NCBI GenBank assembly: GCA_001771065.1
Contig: MESQ01000081.1
Span: 1-34,391, forward strand
DNA length: 34,391 nucleotides
Direction of reading: 5' to 3'
Origin: Burkholderiales bacterium RIFOXYD12_FULL_59_19
Lineage (GTDB): Bacteria > Pseudomonadota > Gammaproteobacteria > Burkholderiales > Burkholderiaceae_C
The translations under genes were made by a program, and so were the position numbers. This document shows, one piece after another, positions 1 through 7,150 of this stretch. Under the pieces are notes generated by a model. It saw only the letters and a program-made list of their open reading frames with translations, was not told the DNA's origin and did not search any database. Each line of letters starts with the position of its first letter. The first letter of the stretch is position 1.

Positions 1-90
1 GAGCAAAAGCGAACCATCGAATGGAACTTCACCTGGCAGGATGTCGACAAAAAACTAGGTCGTCACTATGTTTCTAAACTTGCGTGTTGA
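1..90 (+). CDS. IS630-type transposase, C-terminal end (partial)
   Basis: Frame 1 is open from the window edge to TGA at 88-90 and gives 29 residues (EQKRTIEWNFTWQDVDKKLG...). The pattern of an EW-F-T segment, then a Lys/Arg-rich stretch, then a short tail fits the C-terminus of IS630/Tc1-mariner-type transposases. The catalytic DDE residues lie outside the window. The last codons run into the terminal inverted repeat (68-95), which is common in this family. The family call from so short a piece would be weak alone. It is supported by the matching repeat and transposase N-terminus at the right edge (34266-34391) and by the abutting TA dinucleotide. Confidence 0.6.
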   Translation, partial: EQKRTIEWNFTWQDVDKKLGRHYVSKLAC

Positions 91-95
91 TGTAC
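68..95 (-). repeat. Right terminal inverted repeat of the left IS630-like element
   Basis: Read on the minus strand this 28-mer starts GTACATCAACACGC and ends GAAACAT. It aligns without gaps to 34266-34293 on the plus strand (GTACACTGACACT...GAAACAT), with 19 of 28 positions equal by eye; the shared blocks are GTACA, ACAC and GAAACAT. A TA (96-97) abuts it, as expected for IS630-family TA target duplication. The left inverted repeat of this same copy is outside the window. Confidence 0.7.
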
Positions 96-381
96 TAGCA
101 GTCAACACCTCGCATGACAAAGCCACGGACGGTGCCCTTGAGCTGATTGCGGGCTCCCAAGCGGTATTCAGGTGTGCCTGCCAGCAGGGGCACCCAAGGG
201 GTCTTTACCACCGCCACAGCATCTGCACCCACAGAAAGCCCAGGGACTTGACACTGGGTTCAGTCAGTGTGTCCACAATCTTGTCGCCGTCTGCCGTGGT
301 GATTTCGATCTTCGCGTTGATTGGCCCTTCCTTGAGGACGCTGACCTTGCCCTGGTACACGTTTCTGGCGCTGATACCCAC
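95..381 (-). pseudogene. Molybdate-binding Mop (TOBE) domain protein, frameshifted and cut by an IS
   Basis: The minus strand from GTG at 381 has an AAGGAG ribosome site 7-8 nt upstream. It reads VGISARNVYQGKVSVLKEGPI..., then KIEITTADGDKIVDTLTEPSVKSLG, which is a classic Mop/molbindin domain. Near 240 the homology moves to another frame (GLSVGADAVAVVKTPWVPLLAG). A second Mop domain then starts (RLGARNQLKGTVRGFVMRG) and stops after about 22 residues at the TA next to the IS630-like repeat. Di-Mop proteins bind molybdate in the cytoplasm. This copy has two lesions, a frameshift and an IS-side truncation, so it is almost certainly dead. The rest of the second domain may lie beyond the left IS. 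Confidence 0.75.
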
Positions 382-401
382 GTGAAAACTCCTTGATTGG
401 A

Positions 402-646
402 TTTTCAGACCTGCAAGCAGTTTGGCAACAAGTTAAAGCGAATAAGAGAGTTGCAGGCATAGTCTGGCAAAGCATAGAAGTATTTGCGACCAATGAATTG
501 GTGTATTTGAGCGAATTGGCGAAAAATCTAGAACAAAAAAGTACAGACAAAAAGTGGCGCGGCTGGTAGAAATTCCCAAAGCAGGCGGCAAAACGCGACC
601 TTTGAGTATCCCCGCAGTCAAGACAGAATTGTCAAAACAACAGTGA
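402..646 (+). pseudogene. Group II intron reverse transcriptase/maturase, N-terminal remnant
   Basis: From about 402 the plus strand encodes DLQAVWQQVKANKRVAGI, then SIEVFATNELVYLSELAKNLEQ. This matches the start of LtrA-type proteins (typical: VRANKGAAGVDG-SIE-F---L). At the A-run around 531-540 the match moves to another frame and continues YRQKVARLVEIPKAGGK, then TRPLSIPAVK, the highly conserved IPK-GGK-RPLGIP motif, ending at TGA 644-646. The catalytic YADD region and all downstream domains are absent. No intact start is seen and there is a frameshift at the A-run, so this is a dead fragment of a retroelement. It lies between the Mop pseudogene and the first operator. Confidence 0.7.
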
Positions 647-830
647 GGATGGTGACCTAGCTGATCTTTGAGAAAGAACTTTTGCTCATGAGCTACGCAT
701 CATTTGCAGCGCCACAAGCTTAAATTTCTGATATTTCTCCTCCTATTTCTATAGATTCATGCCGTGCTAAGCATTAACACAAAAATTGTAAGACCAAGTT
801 TGAAGTTCTCTTATAGTAAGAGAAAACCCT

Positions 831-850
831 TATTGAGTAATAACTCAATA
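831..850. promoter_or_regulatory. Operator site 1, palindrome TATTGAGTAATAACTCAATA
   Basis: Near-perfect dyad: TTATTGAGT (830-838), AATA spacer, ACTCAATAA (843-851). The same 20-bp element recurs as TATTGAGTAAGTTATCAATA at 25191-25210 and TATTGAGTATATTATCAATA at 33945-33964, each upstream of another operon. On the minus strand site 1 is followed by AGGGTTT, as site 2 is on the plus strand. The length and dyad are typical of MarR/TetR-sized dimeric regulators. Which protein binds is unknown. Confidence 0.75.
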
Positions 851-861
851 ATTGTTATAGT
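833..861 (+). promoter_or_regulatory. Sigma70-type promoter of the first operon
   Basis: A -35 element TTGAGT (833-838) and a -10 element TATAGT (856-861) are separated by exactly 17 bp. The -35 lies inside the left arm of operator site 1, so a bound protein would block RNA polymerase. The first downstream gene starts at 994. Confidence 0.6.
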
Positions 862-993
862 TGCTACATGAATAGCCAAAAGTAACGCCGTTTTGGCTGT
901 TGGTAGGAGTAGATGGATCTACTCATTACCTCTGACCATGGTTTGTTACCGTGAGGCTGCGAAATGTGAATCAACAGATTAAGAGGAGTAAAC

Positions 994-1434
994 ATGCTGG
1001 ATTTTGATCAACACTCAAAGTCCCTCGCTACGGTGCACAAGCTTTCTGCGGAAATTTTGGCTGCCGCTGAAGAAGGGGAAACACGGCATTTGATGCCTGC
1101 AGTGGTGAACAAGATGCGGGAGTTCTGCATCTTTCGCATGGTGTCAAGGGTTTTCAGTGGCGATGCCTTGACACGCTCACGGGCCTGCACTGAGAACAAA
1201 GCCTTCAGGTATGTGGATGAAAACACCGCTAGCGCGTCGTACTACTTCTCTCTAAAAAACCAGTTTCCACTGGACTTCGTGGCGGATCAGGTGATGCTGC
1301 TTGACTTTCTCAGAACCTACACTCGGACGTCCAATGGCTGGCGCTTTCTTGAGCGGGATGCGAGGCCGCTGCTGGTTCCGAGGGATATCTGTTCCAAGGT
1401 GCTTGCAGTAGCCGCGGACGGCGCTAGCCACTAG
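994..1434 (+). CDS. Hypothetical protein, possibly NTF2/SnoaL-like
   Basis: A 146-residue protein with a good ribosome site (GAGGAG before ATG). It is the first gene behind the operator-controlled promoter. I do not recognise it firmly. The C-terminal part (FVADQVMLLDFLRTYTRTSNGWRFLERDARPLL) has the look of the last strands of NTF2/SnoaL-like proteins, where a YxRT-DGWR-xR pattern is common, and the length fits that fold. The N-terminal half is helical with no clear motif. No signal peptide, membrane segment or helix-turn-helix is apparent. It lies 51 bp before the FAH-family gene and is probably cotranscribed with it. Its role could be catalytic (cyclase/isomerase-like) or accessory. Confidence 0.6.
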   Translation: MLDFDQHSKSLATVHKLSAEILAAAEEGETRHLMPAVVNKMREFCIFRMVSRVFSGDALTRSRACTENKAFRYVDENTASASYYFSLKNQFPLDFVADQVMLLDFLRTYTRTSNGWRFLERDARPLLVPRDICSKVLAVAADGASH

Positions 1435-1485
1435 CGGCAGCGCGTTCAAAACGGAAACCAAACTTAACCCTATCGGAATACAACG

Positions 1486-2442
1486 ATGCATCTCGTCACC
1501 TTGCAAGGCTACCCCCAATCAAGCGCAGGCGTTGTCATGGGCGATCACATCGTCAACCTGGCGGCATGTTCGCACCTGTTCCCCGAGGCGCGCTGCATCC
1601 CGAGGTCGGTGCGAGGCATCTTGGAAGGCGGCGACACCGCGCTCGACCTGGTGCGGCGCGTGCACCAGCAAATCGGCAGCACAACCGAATCGCTGCGTGA
1701 ACAACTCCATGCTCATGGTGCGCTGGTGCCACGAGTGAGTGCAAGGTTGCTAGCACCCTTACCGGATACCCGTCTGGTACTGTCGTGCGGCCTGAATTAC
1801 CACAAACATTTGCATGAAATGGGCGGATCTGTGCCGGAGAGGCCAATGGCCTTCTCCAAGAGTGTGAACGCAATTGTTGGGCCGGACGCACCGATCATCT
1901 TGCCCAAGCATTATCCCGACATGGTCGATTGGGAAGCAGAGTTTTGCGCTGTCATCGGTCGCCCCTGCCATAACGTCTCGCGCGAAGAGGCGCTCGACTA
2001 CGTGGTGGGCTACACGATGATTAACGACGTCTCGGCGCGCAATTGGGTGGGCCGTTTTGGCGCCATGCAGGGCATGCCTGCGATTGAGGGCTGGGAGCAG
2101 AACCTGCTGGGCAAGCAGTTCACCACGTTTTGCCCGATGGGTCCAACGCTGGTGACCAAAGACGAGTTGCCCAACCCCGACGCCGTCCTTATCGAACTCA
2201 AAGTGAACGAGCAGCTCATGCAGTCGGCTTGCACCGACGACCTGGTGTTCAGCGTTGCGACACTGATCGCGCATTACTCCCAGTACCACACGTTCCAGCC
2301 TGGCGATGTGATTACGACCGGGTCACCCGCCGGGGTCGGTTTCGGGCGCAATCCGCCTATCTTCTTGAAGGCCGGCGACGTGGTCACGCTTAAGGGCGAT
2401 GGCGTGGGTGTGATGAACAACCCAGTCGTTGGCCCCCGATGA
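1486..2442 (+). CDS. Fumarylacetoacetate hydrolase (FAH) family protein
   Basis: A 318-residue protein of the FAH superfamily, which hydrolyses or hydrates acylpyruvates and related ring-cleavage products (fumarylpyruvate, 2-oxohept-3-enedioate). The N-terminal domain spans about residues 1-90. The catalytic domain starts at VLSCGLNYHKHLHE, and the metal-binding set is visible as DWEAE (E150, E152) and NDVSARN (D181). The conserved late motif GDVITTGSPAGVG is also present. Length and motifs are normal, so it should be active in the cytoplasm. A fumarylpyruvate-hydrolase-like role would fit the gentisate-type dioxygenase at 7151-8200, but substrate cannot be read from sequence. It sits in the 994-5873 operon, 31 bp before the FMN reductase. 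Confidence 0.88.
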   Translation: MHLVTLQGYPQSSAGVVMGDHIVNLAACSHLFPEARCIPRSVRGILEGGDTALDLVRRVHQQIGSTTESLREQLHAHGALVPRVSARLLAPLPDTRLVLSCGLNYHKHLHEMGGSVPERPMAFSKSVNAIVGPDAPIILPKHYPDMVDWEAEFCAVIGRPCHNVSREEALDYVVGYTMINDVSARNWVGRFGAMQGMPAIEGWEQNLLGKQFTTFCPMGPTLVTKDELPNPDAVLIELKVNEQLMQSACTDDLVFSVATLIAHYSQYHTFQPGDVITTGSPAGVGFGRNPPIFLKAGDVVTLKGDGVGVMNNPVVGPR

Positions 2443-2473
2443 CAGGCCGAACCGGATCAAATAGAAAACCCAC

Positions 2474-3301
2474 ATGAACACGTTCTCTCCTAGCTTCGGA
2501 TATCGACATCCGTACATCGTCGGCGATAGCGGATCAGCTCGCGTCAACTCTTCGATTGAAAAATGCATGCGAATCGCCCTCATGGCCGCAGAACGAGTCG
2601 GCGCCGAGACGCTCCAGCTGCAGGGCCCAGAGCTCGAACTTCCGATGTACGACTATGGCCGCGCAAAGGATTGCCCTGCAGCCCGGCGACTGGTAGCTGA
2701 ACTGCGCCGCGCCAACGGCGTGATCCTCGCCTCGCCGGGGTACCACGGCAGCGTCTCCGGACTAATGAGGAATGCGATCAACTTCATCGAAGTGTTGAAC
2801 AAGGAAACTGCACTCTACCTGTATGGACATGCTGTCAGCTACATCGCTACTGCAAAAGGCTTTCAGAGCGGATCCACCACGCTGGTCGCGCTGCAGAATT
2901 TTGTCTTTGCGTTGTACGGTTCAACGACCCCGCTCGGCGTGGTCATTAACACGTCTGTGCCCTTGCTAGACGCTAACGGCATCTGCCTTCAGGAGAAGGT
3001 GGCGGGCCAGTTCGAGTACCTGGGTGAACAAGTTGCAGAGTTTGCGCTACACCCGTCCGACGCCAAGCCGCAATACCCCGTGGCTGTATGGCGGAACACA
3101 CTGTTCTTCTGTCCGATCACCAATCCTGTGCAAGGCGACGCGATAGAGGTCGAACGGATAGCGCAGTCCGCGCCAATGCCTTGTTCTATGCGGCAGAAGC
3201 ACGCCAGTGGAAGGGCTGATACCAGAACCCGGAAGCGCCGAAGAGCGCACAAAAATGACATAGCGTCCATCGTCCGGGTGCATTCACTCAAACTTCTTTA
3301 G
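2474..3301 (+). CDS. NADPH-dependent FMN reductase family protein with odd C-terminal tail
   Basis: Residues 1 to about 200 form a flavodoxin-like FMN reductase domain. A phosphate-binding GDSGSARVNSS loop lies near residue 18, and the diagnostic ASPGYHGSVSGLMRNAINFIE segment near residue 93. Such enzymes reduce FMN or quinones with NAD(P)H and can feed flavin-dependent oxygenases or protect from quinones. The family normally ends near residue 190-200. Here about 75 residues follow that are rich in Arg/Ser and unlike a folded domain. In another plus frame 3151-3219 reads RTDSAVRANALFYAAEARQW and stops, which looks more protein-like, so the tail may come from fusion to the wrecked 3' end of another gene. 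The stop lies 8 bp before the next start. Confidence 0.8.
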   Translation: MNTFSPSFGYRHPYIVGDSGSARVNSSIEKCMRIALMAAERVGAETLQLQGPELELPMYDYGRAKDCPAARRLVAELRRANGVILASPGYHGSVSGLMRNAINFIEVLNKETALYLYGHAVSYIATAKGFQSGSTTLVALQNFVFALYGSTTPLGVVINTSVPLLDANGICLQEKVAGQFEYLGEQVAEFALHPSDAKPQYPVAVWRNTLFFCPITNPVQGDAIEVERIAQSAPMPCSMRQKHASGRADTRTRKRRRAHKNDIASIVRVHSLKLL

Positions 3302-3309
3302 GAAAAAAT

Positions 3310-3885
3310 ATGCCATCTATTACCGACCGATCCACAAAAGCCCCTCTGCTGACAATCGGCATACTGAACCACGGTACGCTTCACGTCAGGGACATTGCTA
3401 AATCTCGCCGATTTTTCGAGGAAGTACTTGGCATTGAGTGCATTCAGACGAGTCCGGTGTCGTTAATGATTCGCAAGGGGACCGCTCACGTCTACGCGGT
3501 TGTTGAGCAGCCGGCCGGTCTTCACCCTCCCATGACCATGATCAACCACAACGGCTTTGAAGTCGCGACAGTGGCGGAGTTGGAAGAAGCGAATAAGTTG
3601 CTTCACCAGATTAAGGACGAATACGAGATCAAAAAGATTCTGCCATTCTCCAAGCTTCATGGCGATACCAGCTTCTATTTCCAGGATCAGGATGACAACT
3701 GGTGGGAGATCGTCGCAGCACGCGACGGTGGCTACGTGGCATCCTTCGATGACAAGGCTAATTGGGATATGACCGGCCATCACGAGGTCGAAAGCTTTGT
3801 TGACCACTTCATCAACGAGAAGAAATTGCGTCACATACACGACCCGGAGACGCGTGACCTGATCAAGGCGGCTCAGAAGGCCTGA
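3310..3885 (+). CDS. VOC (glyoxalase/extradiol dioxygenase fold) family protein
   Basis: A 191-residue protein with one vicinal-oxygen-chelate module at about residues 18-140. It opens with NHGTLHVRDIAKSRRFFEEVLG, a typical VOC first strand-helix, and carries a NHNGFEVATVAELEEA segment in the middle. It closes with FYFQDQDDNWWEIV, where the Glu is the usual last metal ligand. His residues in the first and middle segments could be the other ligands. A C-terminal extension (about 145-191) is predicted helical. Members include ring-cleavage dioxygenases, lyases and isomerases, and one module of this size argues against a classical two-module extradiol dioxygenase. The ribosome site GGA lies just before the ATG, and the gene is tightly linked to the FMN reductase. 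Confidence 0.82.
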   Translation: MPSITDRSTKAPLLTIGILNHGTLHVRDIAKSRRFFEEVLGIECIQTSPVSLMIRKGTAHVYAVVEQPAGLHPPMTMINHNGFEVATVAELEEANKLLHQIKDEYEIKKILPFSKLHGDTSFYFQDQDDNWWEIVAARDGGYVASFDDKANWDMTGHHEVESFVDHFINEKKLRHIHDPETRDLIKAAQKA

Positions 3886-3935
3886 TTGACAAACCTGCCA
3901 CAAACCGCCAGGTCATCTCAACGAAGGAGTATCTG

Positions 3936-4280
3936 ATGACCCGCCCAGACTTGACACCAACCGAGGCTGATGCCTCGAATGCATATGCGCCAGTGGTTTG
4001 TGCCAAAGACCTGATCTCCATACTGAGGGAGCAGATAGCGGCAGTGGAAGTCGTTCGCGTGGTGCCATAGAAAACCATCTCAGCCTTCCGTAAGGCCAGA
4101 TTTACCAAGATCTCGTGGTCTGCGCTCTGTGGTACGCGCATGAGCTTCAATGACCAAGAAGACTGGATAGCACAAAAATTTACTGCCCCGTATTTGGGAA
4201 AATTTCAAACAATTGAACATCATGTGTTACTCAAAAAATTTGCTTCTGAAACATCAGTTTTTATGGGACTAAGGCCATGA
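3936..4280 (+). pseudogene. Small ORF interrupted by an in-frame amber codon, coupled to ubiA-like gene
   Basis: ATG at 3936 has a strong AAGGAG ribosome site. The frame reads 44 codons (MTRPDLTPTEADASNAYAPV..., ending VVRVVP), then TAG at 4068-4070. The same frame stays open for another 69 codons (KTISAFRKARFTKISWSALC...) to TGA at 4278-4280, which overlaps the next ATG as ATGA. That tight overlap suggests the full 114-codon frame was once one gene. No family was recognised. It could be a nonsense-mutated gene, a genuine 44-residue peptide, or two short ORFs; an internal ATG exists near 4140. Confidence 0.5.
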
Positions 4281-5182
4281 AGACAGTGTCACAATTACGT
4301 GCGCATGAACCTAGCCGGTTGGCATTGTCACTTGAGTTGATTCGGTGGCGGCGACCGGAGGGGTGGCTCTTGCTTCTTTGGCCCACGTTCATAGCACTTT
4401 GGGTCGCCGCGCGTGGGTTCCCGGGCTGGAGCTTGCTGGCCATTTTTGGATTGGGCACGATTCTGATGCGCAGTGCGGGGTGTTGTGTCAACGACACGGC
4501 AGACTCCAATTTTGATATGCACGTGGAGCGAACGAAATGTCGTCCGATTGCGCGTGGGGCGCTCTCGCGGCGCCAAGCACTGACCACGGCGGTTTGGTTG
4601 GCCACTGCCTCATTTGGGTTGGTGTTGATGACGAACCTCGTCACGATCACCTGGGCGATAGTGGCTGGAGGCGTTGCAGTGCTCTATCCGTTTACCAAGC
4701 GGGTGTTTGCGATGCCGCAACTTGTGCTTGGCATTGCGTTCAGTTTCGGTATTCCGATGGCGTTCGCTGCAACTCATGGTGTAGGTTTTCTTGGCCTGGG
4801 GCCTGATATACCAGCTATCGCCGGCCTCGTTTCTGCAAACCTTCTGTGGGTTCTAGCTTATGACACGGTATACGCCATGGTCGATCGCGAGGATGACCTC
4901 CGCATTGGAATTAGGTCTTCAGCGATCACATTGGGTCGTTGGGACGTGATTGTCGTGACAACCTCCTACGTTGCTTCCTTGCTTGTTTTATCGGCGACTG
5001 TGCTGATGACTTCAGGTAGGTCTGAGATTCTTTTCGGTTGTGCTGTTGCTGCAGTTCTGATCGCTTGGCATTCTCGTGAGATTCGAACTGGAAAGCGGGA
5101 ACGTCGACTTCGCTCCTTTGTAGCCAATCACTGGATTGGATGCGCACTTTTCGTGGGGACTGCTCTGTCGTTTTCGCAGTAA
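4277..5182 (+). CDS. UbiA-family prenyltransferase
   Basis: A 301-residue integral membrane protein with about eight hydrophobic segments. Both Asp-rich motifs of the UbiA superfamily are present: NDTADSNFD (N72, D73, D76, D80) and DTVYAMVDREDD (D196 to D207). These bind Mg-diphosphate of the prenyl donor. The sequence around the first motif (CCVNDTADSNFDMHVERTKCRPIA) is close to 4-hydroxybenzoate polyprenyltransferases, which prenylate 4-hydroxybenzoate in ubiquinone synthesis. The start overlaps the preceding frame by ATGA, implying translational coupling. A ubiA paralogue inside an aromatic-degradation operon is unusual. It may act on a pathway phenol or support quinone supply, and which is unknown. 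Confidence 0.88.
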   Translation: MKTVSQLRAHEPSRLALSLELIRWRRPEGWLLLLWPTFIALWVAARGFPGWSLLAIFGLGTILMRSAGCCVNDTADSNFDMHVERTKCRPIARGALSRRQALTTAVWLATASFGLVLMTNLVTITWAIVAGGVAVLYPFTKRVFAMPQLVLGIAFSFGIPMAFAATHGVGFLGLGPDIPAIAGLVSANLLWVLAYDTVYAMVDREDDLRIGIRSSAITLGRWDVIVVTTSYVASLLVLSATVLMTSGRSEILFGCAVAAVLIAWHSREIRTGKRERRLRSFVANHWIGCALFVGTALSFSQ

Positions 5183-5258
5183 TGAGGATATTCATTTGTT
5201 TCGCTGAGAACGCAGCGTATTGAAACCCGTTCATTCATCAACTACTACGGAGACATAT

Positions 5259-5873
5259 ATGTCGCTAAAACTCTACGGTACTTTCGGTACCTGCTCGCTT
5301 GCCGTTCATATCGCGTTGCGCGAGGCGGGCCTTCCTTTCGATTTCGTTATGGTAGACCTGCAAACACGAAAAACATCGGACGACCGAGACTTAACTGCGT
5401 TGAACGAAAAGGGTTATGTCCCCGTGCTCGAACTCGAAGATGGGCAGACCCTTACCGAAGTTCCGGCCGTCTTGCAATACATCGCGGACCTCGCGCCAGA
5501 GAAAGGTCTGGCTCCACCAACCGGGACGATGGCGCGTTATCGACTACAGGAATGGTTGTCTTTTATCAATAGTGAACTACACAAGGCTTTTGGTCCTCTG
5601 TTCAATCCAATGTCGAGCGAGGAAGCTAAGGCACAGAGCTGTGCGAAAGTAATGGAACGACTGACGTGGGTTGACAGACAACTCGGCCAGCATACCTTTC
5701 TGCTTGGTGGCGAGTTTACGGTCGCTGACGCATATCTGTTTGTCGCTGCCGGTTGGACAAAATTTGTAGGTATCGACATAAGTGAGCTAAAGCGACTAGG
5801 GGTGTACTGCGGGCAAGTCGCTGGTCGACCAGCTGTTCAGGAAGCTTTGCGTGCTGAAGGGCTGATTACCTAA
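5259..5873 (+). CDS. Glutathione S-transferase (beta-class-like)
   Basis: A 204-residue protein. I prefer the ATG at 5259 to the upstream in-frame start at 5220, because an ACGGAG ribosome site precedes it and MSLKLYGTFGTCSLAVHIALREAGLPF is the normal GST N-terminus. The thioredoxin-like domain covers about residues 1-80, with Cys12 at the position used by bacterial beta-class GSTs. EVPAVLQYIAD is the glutathione-binding loop. The helical domain follows, with the N-capping motif GGEFTVADAYLF. GSTs in catabolic clusters dehalogenate, isomerise (maleylpyruvate) or detoxify epoxides and quinones. A maleylpyruvate-isomerase-like or quinone-conjugating role is possible here. Last gene of the first operon. 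Confidence 0.87.
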   Translation: MSLKLYGTFGTCSLAVHIALREAGLPFDFVMVDLQTRKTSDDRDLTALNEKGYVPVLELEDGQTLTEVPAVLQYIADLAPEKGLAPPTGTMARYRLQEWLSFINSELHKAFGPLFNPMSSEEAKAQSCAKVMERLTWVDRQLGQHTFLLGGEFTVADAYLFVAAGWTKFVGIDISELKRLGVYCGQVAGRPAVQEALRAEGLIT

Positions 5874-5909
5874 TACCTATCCCCGATAGCAAATCGATTT
5901 GTTGGTCGG

Positions 5910-5934
5910 TTAGGTGCTCGCAATAAGCGCCTAA
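5910..5934. terminator. Stem-loop after the first operon (terminator-like)
   Basis: TTAGGTGCT (5910-5918) and AGCGCCTAA (5926-5934) can form a 9-bp stem with one G-U pair and a 7-base loop, 36 bp after the GST stop. It is followed by an A-run rather than a T-run on the plus strand, so it is not a canonical intrinsic terminator for the upstream genes. It may stabilise the 3' end or work with Rho. Confidence 0.4.
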
Positions 5935-6015
5935 AAAATGCGACTCGCTGACGTCGGTGGTGAACCTCCCAACTTGGATGATTTGTTTTTTACGCTCAAA
6001 CTTTAGATTATTACA

Positions 6016-6025
6016 TTGGAACCTA
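6016..6025. promoter_or_regulatory. TAGGAACCTA-like motif upstream of the hydratase-aldolase
   Basis: TTGGAACCTA lies in the 275-bp gap before the gene at 6149. A partial second copy (TGGAAC) follows at 6042-6047. Related sequences occur upstream of marR (8951-8960) and of the DUF1302 gene (10138-10147), suggesting a shared operator. It is short, so chance cannot be excluded. Confidence 0.4.
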
Positions 6026-6148
6026 ACTAAATTAATTACAATGGAACTTGCTCAAGTTACGTTTTGGTTTGGGTAGTGCAGTTGCGGGTTGCTTCGCATT
6101 CTGGTGCGCATCTCAAACAAACAATTTTCTAATCTATAAGGAAACACT

Positions 6149-7111
6149 GTGAAGATTACCCCCGCTGATATCCGAGGTGTCTTTGGCATCATGCCGACAC
6201 CTGCCACTGAAGATGCCGACCGCTGGCAAACGCAGCAGTCGGTGAACCTACAAGAAACCGAGAAGATGGTCAAGATGCTGACCGCTGCGAACATCGACAT
6301 CCTAGCGACCACAGGCACGTTTGGTGAAGGGGCCACACTGACTTGGAATGAAATGCGGGTTTTCGTCGACTGTGTCGTTCAGTCAAACAATCGCTCGCGT
6401 CCTTTGTTTGCAGGTGTTACGACGTTGAACACTCGTGACACGATCGAGCGCGGCCGAGTACTCGTGGACATGGGGGTTGATGGTCTTTTTGTTGGGCGCC
6501 CAATGTGGTTAGCGATGGATGATAAGGCGATTGTCCGTTACTACCAGGACATCGCTGCTGCGATCCCCGGTGTGCCGATGGTGGCCTACGATAATCCGGT
6601 GGCATTCAAGGGGAAAATTTCCACCGAAGCTTACCTCGAATTGGCGAAGATACCTGAGGTGGTTGCCTCCAAACACACAGGTGGCCCTGCATTGGTTCAA
6701 GACATGCGTGCCGTGGGTGAGCAAATGCGGGTGTTGCCGCTAGCGACCGCCTGGCTCGCTGCTGCTGAGGAGTTGCCCGAGCTTGCACTTGCGGCTTGGT
6801 CGGGCAGCGTTGCCTGTGCCCCTGAATCAAACATGGCTCTTTCTCGCGCGATGCTTGCGCACGACTGGACGCGTGCCAAGGCGCTATCCGAAAAGATGAA
6901 CTGGGCGGAGTCTGCCATGTTTGTCGGCGGCGACTTGGCCGCCTTTATGAACTACAGCATTCAAATTGCTCATCTGCGCTTTGCATCTGCTGGGCTTATT
7001 GATCCTGGTCAGCCGCGCCCTCCTTATCTGGAATTGCCAGACAACTATCGTGATGGCGCCATCGAGTGCGGTAGGCGCTGGAGGCAGCTCGAGAGCGAGT
7101 TCTCGGTGTAA
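6149..7111 (+). CDS. trans-o-hydroxybenzylidenepyruvate hydratase-aldolase-like (NahE/PhdJ type)
   Basis: A 320-residue member of the dihydrodipicolinate synthase/N-acetylneuraminate lyase family, close to the hydratase-aldolases that split aryl-idenepyruvates into an aromatic aldehyde plus pyruvate. Visible signatures are GTFGEGATLTWNE (55-68), FAGVTTLNTRDTIERGR, GRPMWLAMDD, VAYDNPVAFKGK with Tyr147, and ASKHTGG with the Schiff-base Lys175. The MPTPA and LNTRDTI features are those of NahE/PhdJ rather than DapA. Length (about 320-330) is normal. It precedes the bicupin dioxygenase by 39 bp, mirroring the phdI-phdJ pairing in phenanthrene degraders. The ribosome site AAGGA lies before the start, which is GTG. 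Confidence 0.85.
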   Translation: MKITPADIRGVFGIMPTPATEDADRWQTQQSVNLQETEKMVKMLTAANIDILATTGTFGEGATLTWNEMRVFVDCVVQSNNRSRPLFAGVTTLNTRDTIERGRVLVDMGVDGLFVGRPMWLAMDDKAIVRYYQDIAAAIPGVPMVAYDNPVAFKGKISTEAYLELAKIPEVVASKHTGGPALVQDMRAVGEQMRVLPLATAWLAAAEELPELALAAWSGSVACAPESNMALSRAMLAHDWTRAKALSEKMNWAESAMFVGGDLAAFMNYSIQIAHLRFASAGLIDPGQPRPPYLELPDNYRDGAIECGRRWRQLESEFSV

Positions 7112-7150
7112 TGCTGCGTCAGTAACTTTTATCAACCAAAAGGAAAACTC

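Larger units (their letters stand above)
647..993. other. Intergenic region upstream of the first operon
   Basis: About 350 bp without a credible gene. It is AT-rich and holds the palindromic operator and promoter described separately (831-861), then roughly 130 bp of untranslated leader before the 994 start. The ribosome site is GAGGAG, a few bases before that ATG. No RNA gene was recognised. Confidence 0.6.

Noticed and set aside
260..550. Minus-strand 96-codon frame over the Mop and reverse transcriptase remnants
   Set aside because: It spans the wrong frame of two recognisable pseudogenes, has no ribosome site and shows no protein character.
1759..2289. Minus-strand 176-codon frame inside the FAH gene
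   Set aside because: Antisense of a well-supported FAH-family protein with intact metal ligands.
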